Below, piece after piece: positions 1-6,026 of a stretch of 6,031 nucleotides of DNA (the stretch's first letter is position 1; every line of letters starts with the position of its first letter). The stretch covers positions 1 to 6,031 of the forward strand of contig JAHEAM010000249.1 in assembly GCA_024642765.1 (NCBI GenBank), given 5' to 3'. The DNA is from Planctomycetaceae bacterium (GTDB taxonomy: Bacteria; Planctomycetota; Planctomycetia; Pirellulales; Pirellulaceae). Below the pieces are notes generated by a model. That model saw only the letters and a program-made list of their open reading frames with translations. It had not been told where the DNA came from and searched no databases. The translations under genes were made by a program, and so were the position numbers.

Positions 1-1
1 G

Positions 2-829
2 ACATCCGTGTTCACGATCATTGGTTTTCTGGCAATCGGGTTAGGTTTTATGGGATCGCCACAAATCTTTGTACGCTTTTTGTCGCTTCGTTCAGTTGAT
101 GAGATTCGGCCCGGCGCAATTGTCGCGGTAACTTGGACGTTGCTGGCAGATGGAGGCGCGGTTACAGCCGGAATGATTGGGCGCAGCTTGCTAGTACAAC
201 CGGGTCAATTTGCCGAATCACAATTGGGACTTGGTGGTCAAGAAGTTCTACCAATGCTTGTCAGTCAATCGGTTCCGGGCTGGGTAGCCGGTATCTATGT
301 GGCAGTCGTTTTAGCTGCGATCATGTCAACGGTTGATTCATTGTTGGTATTGGCGTCTAGCGCTTTTGTCCGAGATTTCTATCAAAAGGTTTTGCATCCT
401 GATTTGGCCGACGACCAGTTGCTGTCGCGCAGCAGAACGGTGACGTTTTTATTGGCTGCGTTCGCACTTGCTATTGCCTTTTCTGTCGCTTGGTTAGTGC
501 CTGGACGAACAGTATTTTGGTTCGTTATTTTTGGTTGGTCAGGCATTTCTGCGACCTTCTGTCCGACGATGATTTTGTCGTTGTTCTGGTCGCGATTGAC
601 CGCGCGGGGTGCTTTGGCTGGAATGTTGACGGGGTTTATGAGTGTTCCTTTGTACAAGTTTGCAGCTCCCCATCTGCCGGTCATTGGCGAATCGCTAGTG
701 ACAATTGGCGAATTACCGCTGGCATTTGTGACGTCAGGTTTGATTGCGATTTTTGCAAGTTTGATTGATCGAAACGGAGCTGACACGGTACGCGGCGCAA
801 TCGACGAACTCGCTGCATGTAAACGTTAA
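2..829 (+). CDS. putP: Sodium/solute symporter, PutP (sodium/proline) type, 5' end outside window
   Basis: This is the C-terminal part (about 275 residues) of an inner-membrane Na+-coupled symporter of the SSS family. The frame is open to the left edge, so the GTG at 8 is probably internal. Numbering from that GTG, seen features are: GLGFMGSPQIFVRF near 11-24, matching the PutP segment with GQPHI.VRF; AAIMSTVDS at 103-111, whose Ser-Thr pair corresponds to the Na+-binding S340/T341 of E. coli PutP; and FGWSGISATFCP...WSRLTARGALAGM at 175-206, the conserved PutP segment of late helices. Several long hydrophobic helices follow, then a short polar tail (DRNGADTVRGAIDELAACKR). The family imports proline, but close relatives carry other substrates, so the substrate is inferred only. 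It is the first visible gene of a tight + strand cluster, with 28 bases to the next proposed start. The family is secure; the symbol is tentative. Confidence 0.88.
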   Translation, partial: TSVFTIIGFLAIGLGFMGSPQIFVRFLSLRSVDEIRPGAIVAVTWTLLADGGAVTAGMIGRSLLVQPGQFAESQLGLGGQEVLPMLVSQSVPGWVAGIYVAVVLAAIMSTVDSLLVLASSAFVRDFYQKVLHPDLADDQLLSRSRTVTFLLAAFALAIAFSVAWLVPGRTVFWFVIFGWSGISATFCPTMILSLFWSRLTARGALAGMLTGFMSVPLYKFAAPHLPVIGESLVTIGELPLAFVTSGLIAIFASLIDRNGADTVRGAIDELAACKR

Positions 830-847
830 TAATTTTTTTTGCAATTT

Positions 848-853
848 GAGGTG
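848..853 (+). promoter_or_regulatory. Ribosome binding site deciding a TTG start
   Basis: GAGGTG is complementary to the 3' end of 16S rRNA and lies four bases upstream of a TTG at 858. It is the best Shine-Dalgarno match near the beginning of the TrkA-C gene. It supports TTG 858 over the upstream in-frame ATG at 765, which would lie inside the symporter gene. Confidence 0.6.
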
Positions 854-857
854 CTGC

Positions 858-1691
858 TTGGCTGGTGTCTTTCCTATCATTTCACTGATTGTTGCCCTTG
901 CGGTATCGATGATCGTTACACGAGTCGCAGCGATGGCGTTGATGTTTACCGGACTTTCGCGCGAGGCGGCGAAGTTTCAGGCGCGTTCCGCATTTACAGG
1001 AGCTGGCTACACAACCAATGAATCCGAGATGATCGTAAATCATCCGGTTCGGCGTCAAATCGTGGCGACTTTGATGCTGTTGGGAAACTTGGGTGTCGCG
1101 ACTGTCGGCGCAACGGTCATGGTTTCCATCATGAGTACCAGCAACTCGAGCGCGCAGACGAGATGGATGTTGTTATTAATCCTTTTGGGTGGAATCGCCT
1201 TCCTGTGGGTGATTTTCACCAGCCGTTGGGTTGAACGCAACATGAATCGCGTCATCGCCTGGTGTCTCAAACGCTTCACCGACCTCGACGTTCGTGATTA
1301 TGTAGCGCTGCTGGAATTGTCACGAGGGTATGCCATTACCGAAATGTTGGTCGAAAAGGGCGATTGGCTCGCCGATAAAGCCCTCGCCTCCCTGCGACTT
1401 TCAGACGAGGGGATTTTAGTTCTTAGTATCAGAAGAGCCGCGGGGATATTTCACGGCACACCGCGTGGGGAAGATGTTTTGCGAGTTGGCGACGTCCTGA
1501 TTCTGTACGGCGATTTGACTGACGTTGAAAAACTCGATCGACGCCGCGCTGGCTATCACGGCGATCGTGAACATCACAAGTCCGTCAAAGAACAAGACGA
1601 ATTCGAGGAAGAAGAAAGACAGCGGCTACAAACGTTGGAAGAAAAGTTGGCTATCGAAGCCAAGATAAAATCTCAAACCAAAGATGAGTAA
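858..1691 (+). CDS. Membrane protein with C-terminal TrkA-C (RCK-C) domain
   Basis: This 277-residue protein has three predicted membrane helices at about 5-29, 67-91 and 103-122. Between the first two lies the conserved stretch GLSREAAKFQARSAFTGAGYTTNESE. The segment at about 155-224 (YAITEMLVEKGDWLADKAL... to VGDVLILYGDL) is a typical TrkA-C/RCK-C regulatory domain, which in other proteins binds small ligands and gates K+ channels or transporters. A highly charged, probably coiled-coil tail covers about 241-273. The frame extends back to an ATG at 765, but that start would overlap the symporter gene by 65 bases and add a non-conserved polar leader. TTG 858 has a good RBS and opens directly into helix 1. 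I recognise the general family (small membrane proteins annotated as TrkA C-terminal domain proteins), but its transport activity is not established. A role in ion sensing or transport is inferred. Confidence 0.8.
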   Translation: MAGVFPIISLIVALAVSMIVTRVAAMALMFTGLSREAAKFQARSAFTGAGYTTNESEMIVNHPVRRQIVATLMLLGNLGVATVGATVMVSIMSTSNSSAQTRWMLLLILLGGIAFLWVIFTSRWVERNMNRVIAWCLKRFTDLDVRDYVALLELSRGYAITEMLVEKGDWLADKALASLRLSDEGILVLSIRRAAGIFHGTPRGEDVLRVGDVLILYGDLTDVEKLDRRRAGYHGDREHHKSVKEQDEFEEEERQRLQTLEEKLAIEAKIKSQTKDE

Positions 1692-1699
1692 AATCAAAA

Positions 1700-3151
1700 A
1701 TGGAAAAATCAAATTTGCTGGATCCGATCGCGGCCTACATTGATGGCCAGTGGACGAATGCGAAATCGGGCGCGACTTTTGCGGTCACCAACCCGGCCGA
1801 CAACCGAATACTTTGTTCCGTGCCTAAACTTAGCGGACAAGAGACAGTTGCAGCGATCGAGGCGGCCGAACGCTCGTTAGAGACGCCCACTACGATTGAA
1901 CAGCGTTCCAAGTGGCTCGGCCGACTAGCCGATCTGGTGATCGAGAACAAGCGTGAGCTTGGCCGCATCATTACCCTCGAACACGGTAAACCATGGCCCG
2001 AAGCAATTGGCGAAGCCGAATATGCCGCCAGCTTTTTCCGGTACTACGCTGATGCCGTGCATCACTTGAAACCAAAAGCAATCGCAGGTCGCCCACGCAA
2101 CCATTCTTGGACGGTTCATTACAGGCCCGCAGGCGTTGTTGCCTTGATCACGCCGTGGAATTTTCCCTTGGCCATGTTGGCGAAAAAGTTTTCTGCCGCG
2201 CTGGCTGCCGATTGTGCAAGCGTAGTCAAACCATCTTCGAAAACGCCTCTTTCGATGATTGCGTTGTTTTCGCTGATACATCAACTCGGCTTACCAGGCG
2301 GAAAGGCCAATTTGGTCGTGGGCTCCGCTGGTGAAATTGGAGACGTTTTATGTACGCATCCTGCGGTTCGAGTTGTAAGCTTTACTGGATCGACTGACGT
2401 CGGCAAAAAACTGATGGCAATGTCTGCCCCGCATTTAAAACGGCTCTCGCTTGAACTTGGCGGAAATGCGCCTTTCATCGTCTTCGACGATGCCGACTTG
2501 GATCGCGCGATTGAAGCGTTTGTGTTAAATAAATTTCGCGGTTCGGGGCAAACTTGTGTTTGCGCCAATCGATTATATGTTCATAAGAAGATATCTGGCG
2601 AGTTTGCAAAACGATTGGTCCAGCGAGTTTCGCGCATGATAGTTGGAAACGGAATCGACGAAGGGACCGACATCGGGCCTCTCATTGACTCGGGTGCACG
2701 CGAGAAAGTTCAACGCCATTTTGAGGACGCGATTTCCAAGGGGGCGACCTGCCTGGCCGGTGGAACTTCAGCGTTGTCCAAGACTCAAAAGGAGCTTGGT
2801 TCGTACTTTCCGCCTACAATTCTCGGCTGGGTAAAGGCTTCCATGGATTGCGTGAACGAAGAAACATTTGGCCCGCTTGCGCCAATAATCGAATTTAGCG
2901 ATGAAGCCGAAGTCGTTCGCGAGGCCAACCGAACGGAGTATGGACTGGCCGCCTATTTGTTCACGGCCGACAATGTGAGGGCTGAGCGGATTATCGCCAA
3001 GCTGACTTTTGGCCACGTAGGTCACAACACAGGCACCGGTCCAACAGCAGAAGCACCGTTCGGCGGCATGAAACAATCTGGGTTTGGCCGCGAAGGAGGC
3101 CTGGAGGGCCTTCACGATTTTACGGAACCCCAATCCGTCCCGACTCCCTAA
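1700..3151 (+). CDS. gabD: NAD(P)-dependent succinate-semialdehyde dehydrogenase-like aldehyde dehydrogenase
   Basis: This is a complete 483-residue aldehyde dehydrogenase, the usual GabD length. It would oxidise succinic semialdehyde to succinate in the cytoplasm, the last step of GABA breakdown. Visible motifs: TPWNFP at 151-156 (active-site Asn154), VVKPSS at 175-180 (cofactor-binding Lys177), FTGSTDVG at 228-235 (Rossmann region), LELGGNAPFIVFDDADLD at 251-268 (general base Glu252), FRGSGQTCVCANRLYV at 279-294 (catalytic Cys286), EETFGPLAP at 387-395, and PFGGMKQSGFGREG at 453-466. The GQTCVCANRLYV and NAPFIVFDDADLD blocks are nearly identical to E. coli GabD. Arg280 matches the substrate-binding Arg334 of human SSADH, but the partner Arg213 position appears to be Lys162. 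A related semialdehyde is therefore possible as substrate. The ATG at 1700 lies eight bases after the previous stop, with only a weak GATGAG ahead of it. Confidence 0.88.
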   Translation: MEKSNLLDPIAAYIDGQWTNAKSGATFAVTNPADNRILCSVPKLSGQETVAAIEAAERSLETPTTIEQRSKWLGRLADLVIENKRELGRIITLEHGKPWPEAIGEAEYAASFFRYYADAVHHLKPKAIAGRPRNHSWTVHYRPAGVVALITPWNFPLAMLAKKFSAALAADCASVVKPSSKTPLSMIALFSLIHQLGLPGGKANLVVGSAGEIGDVLCTHPAVRVVSFTGSTDVGKKLMAMSAPHLKRLSLELGGNAPFIVFDDADLDRAIEAFVLNKFRGSGQTCVCANRLYVHKKISGEFAKRLVQRVSRMIVGNGIDEGTDIGPLIDSGAREKVQRHFEDAISKGATCLAGGTSALSKTQKELGSYFPPTILGWVKASMDCVNEETFGPLAPIIEFSDEAEVVREANRTEYGLAAYLFTADNVRAERIIAKLTFGHVGHNTGTGPTAEAPFGGMKQSGFGREGGLEGLHDFTEPQSVPTP

Positions 3152-3166
3152 ACTAAAGCCGGTATA

Positions 3167-4123
3167 ATGCTTTCGCTTTTCAGCAAACGTCATCCCAAGC
3201 CAGGTTCAAAGCCAGGGACTCTAGTCATTGCCGACGACGCCGTCGCGTCGCGTGTACGTTTAATTCGATACAATCGTGAGTCGGTTGAAGACTCCTGCAT
3301 CGACGATTTATCGAATCTTGAGGCGATGGCTGTTCCCAGCGATGACTCCGTTCTTTGGGTCGATGTGCAGGGACTGGGTGATGAAACGACCTTGCGAAGA
3401 ATCGCCAAACAATTTGGTCTTCATCCTCTCGCTATGGAGGATATCGTAAACATCCCTCAACGTCCTAAGGCGGAGAAGTATGACGAACATCTGCTCATCA
3501 TTACTCGGATGGTTCGGCTCGACGCCCGCTCGAATATCGATCTTGAGCAAGTTTCAGTCGTGCTCGGAAAGAATTACGTCTTGACTTTCCAAGAACGGTA
3601 TGGGGATGTACTCGATCCCGTTCGCAAACGTATTCGAAGCCGGACCGCTCTGGTTCGGAGAAATGGCCCCGATTATCTTGCGTACGCCGTTTTGGACACC
3701 ATTGTCGACGCCTACTATCCTGTTCTCGAATCGATCGGTGACTATTTGGAGCGCCTCGAAGATGCGGTTCTTGAGAATTCTTCCAATAAGCTATTGCAAC
3801 AGCTCAATCGATACAAAAACCGACTTTTCAATTTGCGACGTTCATTGTGGCCTCAGCGGGAAGCGGTCAATTCGCTAATAAGAGATGCCAATCCCCTGAT
3901 TTCGGATACGGTGCGGGTCTTCCTACGTGATACATACGATCACTGTGTGCAGACAACAGAAATTGCCGAAATGTATCGCGAGATGGTTAGCGGGTTAATG
4001 AATATGTATTTATCCGCTGTCGCCAATCGAACGAACGAAGTCATGAAGGTATTAACGATTGTCGCCACGATATTCATTCCGCTGACATTTATTGCGGGTA
4101 TCTACGGCATGAATTTTGATTAA
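3167..4123 (+). CDS. corA: CorA-type Mg2+/Co2+ transporter, ended early by an in-frame TAA after GMNFD
   Basis: These 318 residues form the cytoplasmic domain and first membrane helix of a CorA channel, which normally assembles as a pentamer in the inner membrane and admits Mg2+, Co2+ or Ni2+. Seen: LHPLAMEDI at 85-93; a long helical region through DTIVDAYYPVLESIGDYLERLED (about 177-199) and LFNLRRSLWPQREAVNSL (220-237); and the family signature YLSAVANRTNEVMKVLTIVATIFIPLTFIAGIYGMNF at 281-317, with the GMN selectivity motif at 314-316. The frame then meets TAA at 4121-4123, just where the short periplasmic loop (usually GMNF-x-x-MPEL) should continue. The missing second helix is encoded in the same frame immediately downstream. 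If translation stops here, the product lacks helix 2 and is unlikely to work alone. The ATG lies 15 bases after the dehydrogenase stop and lacks a clear RBS. Confidence 0.85.
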   Translation: MLSLFSKRHPKPGSKPGTLVIADDAVASRVRLIRYNRESVEDSCIDDLSNLEAMAVPSDDSVLWVDVQGLGDETTLRRIAKQFGLHPLAMEDIVNIPQRPKAEKYDEHLLIITRMVRLDARSNIDLEQVSVVLGKNYVLTFQERYGDVLDPVRKRIRSRTALVRRNGPDYLAYAVLDTIVDAYYPVLESIGDYLERLEDAVLENSSNKLLQQLNRYKNRLFNLRRSLWPQREAVNSLIRDANPLISDTVRVFLRDTYDHCVQTTEIAEMYREMVSGLMNMYLSAVANRTNEVMKVLTIVATIFIPLTFIAGIYGMNFD

Positions 4124-4270
4124 ATGCCCGAACTAAGATCCAAGTGGGCCTATCCCATTTTATGGTGCGTGATGGCTGCCACTGCTGGAATCATGCTTGT
4201 CTTTTTCTGGTCGAAGGGCTGGTTGGGCGGTGGCAACAAATACGACTCGCTCATGAATGACGACAGATAG
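4124..4270 (+). CDS. Detached C-terminal segment of CorA (loop and second membrane helix)
   Basis: Directly after the corA TAA the same reading frame runs on for 48 residues to a TAG. It begins MPELRSKWAYP, the standard CorA loop sequence that follows the GMN motif, and continues with one hydrophobic helix at about 10-30 (ILWCVMAATAGIMLVFFW). It closes with the positively charged KGWL typical of CorA ends, plus a short polar extension (GGGNKYDSLMNDDR). Joined to the upstream part through one residue it would give a CorA of 367 residues, a normal size. An ATG (the Met of MPEL) immediately follows the stop, so coupled reinitiation could in principle make it as a separate peptide; no RBS is visible. 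A pseudogene remnant or a sequencing error in an intact gene are equally reasonable readings. Confidence 0.6.
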   Translation: MPELRSKWAYPILWCVMAATAGIMLVFFWSKGWLGGGNKYDSLMNDDR

Positions 4271-4291
4271 AATCGCCCCTCGTTTTGCTCA

Positions 4292-4321
4292 ATGCACAGA
4301 AAATCGGGAGAATTTGTGCAT
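4292..4321. repeat. Small inverted repeat between converging genes
   Basis: ATGCACA (4292-4298) is matched by TGTGCAT (4315-4321). Two further inner pairs, one of them G-T, give a nine-base-pair stem around a 12-base loop. It begins 22 bases after the end of the CorA continuation. Neither strand shows a T-run after the stem, so a terminator role is uncertain. Confidence 0.3.
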
Positions 4322-4422
4322 CGGCTGCGTTCCTGCGTAACTTCGCGATGTCCAATTCAGATTGGTAGTCCGTTTTCATGTGAAGGACGCAAGCGGTAAG
4401 GCGAGCCAAGTTGGCGGGTCCT

Positions 4423-4450
4423 ATTGTCCGAAACGGGCAATTCTCGCTTT
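4423..4450 (+). terminator. Possible rho-independent terminator for the corA cluster
   Basis: ATTGTCCG (4423-4430) pairs with CGGGCAAT (4434-4441) across an AAA loop, giving an eight-base-pair stem with one G-T pair. It is followed on the + strand by the pyrimidine-rich tail TCTCGCTTT. It lies just before the end of the convergent - strand gene, where a terminator for the + strand cluster would be expected. The T-run is broken and the loop is tight, so support is modest. Confidence 0.35.
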
Positions 4451-4452
4451 GA

Positions 4453-4851
4453 TCAAATTGCAAGTCGCACCGTGCAAAAAAACCCGAGCAGACAAAGTAA
4501 AGTTCCGGCAATTACGAAACCCTTTTCACCGTGGGACTGTGACATTGCAAGAGACCTAAGGCCAACTGCAGGCGAAATGAGTCCGATGGTGATTTTGAGC
4601 ATCAACAAATGCCCATAAAGCGTGAGGATTATACCCGGCCAACTCCATTCTTGGTGAAACGAAACGATGCTAGCCGCAGGCCACAATTCTAATGCGAAAG
4701 TGCGCCAAATAACGCCGCGCGGTCCCATGGAATGAAGTGTTCCGAAAAAGTCTCTCCACATGGTGGGCTGAACAATATGCGATAGCCCCATGATCAAAAA
4801 GGGAATTGCGAGAAAAGCTTCAATTGGATGTGCGATGACTGCTGGCAACAT
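4453..4851 (-). CDS. Four-helix integral membrane protein of unknown function
   Basis: This 132-residue hydrophobic protein has four likely membrane helices at about 8-27, 48-65, 71-93 and 111-128. Recognisable features are MGLSHIVQPTMWRDFF near 21-36 after helix 1, a conserved-looking WPGIILTLYGHLLMLKITIGL in helix 3, and a P-A-V-GLRSLA loop near 94-102. The arrangement resembles a common group of small uncharacterised bacterial membrane proteins, but I cannot name a function. The frame stays open upstream to 4989, but that extension is polar and runs into the intergenic hairpin. The ATG at 4851, which opens a helix directly, is the better start; only a weak GAG precedes it. The gene is convergent with corA and lies downstream of the methyltransferase gene on the same strand, 191 bases away. 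Confidence 0.65.
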   Translation of the reverse strand: MLPAVIAHPIEAFLAIPFLIMGLSHIVQPTMWRDFFGTLHSMGPRGVIWRTFALELWPAASIVSFHQEWSWPGIILTLYGHLLMLKITIGLISPAVGLRSLAMSQSHGEKGFVIAGTLLCLLGFFCTVRLAI

Positions 4852-4864
4852 CTGGAGCTCAAAT

Positions 4865-4893
4865 AATATATTGTTGATTGTATCAAAACGCAA
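4865..4893 (-). promoter_or_regulatory. Possible sigma70-like promoter for the small membrane protein gene
   Basis: On the - strand TTGCGT (4893-4888) is followed after 17 bases by TATATT (4870-4865), in the most AT-rich stretch of this gap. The -10 matches the consensus at five of six positions and the -35 at three. The predicted start of transcription would fall only a few bases before the ATG at 4851, giving a very short leader, so this is a weak call. Confidence 0.22.
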
Positions 4894-4972
4894 AATGCAA
4901 GTTTTTGGTATTGCAGGACGAACGTGAATCTCGAGAAATCCGATCCCCAACTTCAAAGGATAAAGTCTATGT

Positions 4973-5023
4973 TCACCGGGTCGCGGCAAAAAGTATTGAT
5001 ATCAAAAGCCGCGCGACCCGTGA
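4973..5023 (-). repeat. Strong imperfect hairpin after the methyltransferase gene
   Basis: TCAC (4973-4976) pairs with GTGA (5020-5023) and GGGTCGCG (4978-4985) pairs with CGCGACCC (5012-5019). C4977 is left as a single bulge. This makes a 12-base-pair GC-rich stem around a 26-base AT-rich loop that holds the palindrome TTGATATCAA (4996-5005). It starts 19 bases after the stop of the - strand methyltransferase gene, a natural place for a terminator. However, no T-run follows on the - strand. A factor-dependent terminator, RNA-stabilising hairpin, dispersed repeat or protein-binding site are all possible. Confidence 0.55.
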
Positions 5024-5042
5024 CTCTGCGCGCAACATTTTG

Positions 5043-5798
5043 TTATCCCGAATTTGAGGATTGCAAGCGTTTGAATGCAAAGTAGAGCATGCCACGAACT
5101 ACGGTTCTGTGAACAAGTGTCAGCCCGTGTGATTCCGCCGTGGAAACCAAACTGTCAGGGTGTAGCCGAAGCTTTGGATAAGCGCTGATGGACGTTTGCC
5201 ATGACGAGTCAATAAGTGAGTGAACGATATCGTGGACAAGCACAGATTCAGAGCGAAAATCGAGAAAACATGTGTGTATGCGACGATCGTCAGATCGAAC
5301 GGGGATAAACCTGTCTGCGCCAGTCAATTCATGAGTTGAGTAATCACGGAATGAACACGTTAACAATCCATCGGGCATCAGCTTGCGAGCGGCATCTCGA
5401 ATCAATGCATTGATCGCCTCGATTGAGGGAAGATGAGTCAGGGTGTCACCCATGCAGGCAATCAGCGATGCATATTCAGATTCAAGATGAACACTGAAGC
5501 CAGTTAGGTCAGCAGCGATAGTTTGGATCGGTAGGTCGCCGGCCGCCGATTTAAGCTCGTTCAGCAAGTGTGCCGAAGTGTCGATTGAAAGAACATGGTA
5601 TCCACGGCGAGCGAGTGGAACTGAGTGAACGCCATGCCCGCAGCCGAGATCAACAGCAATCCTGCCGTTGCCATTTGGGAGTTCAAGGTCGTCATAGAAT
5701 TTGTCGGCCTGCACGCAAGCGGCATCGAAGTCGCCGACCATCCACGAATAGATAGGAGCAAGGTGGTTGTCGTAATGGTCAACTACAGATGTGGTCAT
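5043..5798 (-). CDS. Class I SAM-dependent methyltransferase
   Basis: This 251-residue cytoplasmic protein has a Rossmann-type methyltransferase fold. Seen: motif I VDLGCGHGVHSVPLA at 49-63 (the glycine-rich SAM loop, D50-G56); an acidic residue at the end of strand 2 in HVLSIDTS (D73, expected to bind the SAM ribose); AADLTG near 95-100 (D97, adenine-side contact); and LIACMGDTLTHL at 112-123, the strand 4 region. A C-terminal part (about 155-245) with strand-rich sequence would form the substrate side. The family methylates many small molecules and macromolecules, and nothing here reveals the substrate. The frame reaches back to a TTG at 5825, but the ATG at 5798 (MTTSVVDHYDNHLAPIY) matches how such proteins usually begin. 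No clear RBS is visible before it. It is transcribed toward the small membrane protein gene, with a hairpin between them. Confidence 0.82.
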   Translation of the reverse strand: MTTSVVDHYDNHLAPIYSWMVGDFDAACVQADKFYDDLELPNGNGRIAVDLGCGHGVHSVPLARRGYHVLSIDTSAHLLNELKSAAGDLPIQTIAADLTGFSVHLESEYASLIACMGDTLTHLPSIEAINALIRDAARKLMPDGLLTCSFRDYSTHELTGADRFIPVRSDDRRIHTCFLDFRSESVLVHDIVHSLIDSSWQTSISAYPKLRLHPDSLVSTAESHGLTLVHRTVVRGMLYFAFKRLQSSNSG

Positions 5799-5929
5799 CG
5801 ATTTTAGTTGGAAAACGTATTGCAATCTTTGCGTCGGGGATATGGGATCACTGCCCTTGAGTACGTTGTCGATTCCCGACGTAATGATATGGGAGGTGAA
5901 CTTAGCCGACAGAGCGGAACGATGCTTGA

Positions 5930-6026
5930 CACTTGACTTGTTACGACCGGTTCAAGTGGCATTCGAACATCTCCTATGTTACGACGAATCTACTGACAGT
6001 AAGTCTATCAAGCCGAATGCCAAGTG
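5930..6026. repeat. Cluster of short direct and inverted repeats upstream of the methyltransferase gene
   Basis: The gene-free stretch 5799-6031 holds several short repeats. CACTTGA (5930-5936) and TCAAGTG (5952-5958) are inverted around 15 bases. GTTACGAC occurs directly at 5940-5947 and 5978-5985. TGGCATTCG (5957-5965) is inverted as CGAATGCCA (6014-6022), and CAAGTG recurs at 6021-6026. They could form operator sites or RNA structure, or be chance. No open frame here looks like a real gene. Confidence 0.3.

Noticed and set aside
821..840. T-run (833-840) as an intrinsic terminator after the symporter gene
   Set aside because: No GC-rich stem precedes it, and the next gene begins within 20 bases.
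3163..3168. Perfect TATAAT just before and overlapping the corA start codon
   Set aside because: There is no -35-like sequence at the right spacing (CCGACT lies there) and transcription would begin inside the coding region.
2768..3193. A - strand open frame of 141 codons antisense to the dehydrogenase
   Set aside because: It mirrors the codon structure of a well-supported gene on the other strand and shows no domain-like sequence. The same applies to the - strand frames at 382-786 and 1925-2284.
4971..5050. Hairpin as an integron attC site, because of the bulged base and nearby CAAC and GTT
   Set aside because: The outer ends do not form matching RYYYAAC and GTTRRRY boxes, and there is no integrase or cassette array in the window.
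5926..5954. TTGACA at 5926-5931 as a + strand promoter
   Set aside because: The bases 17 downstream (GGTTCA) are nothing like a -10 box, and no + strand gene follows within the window.
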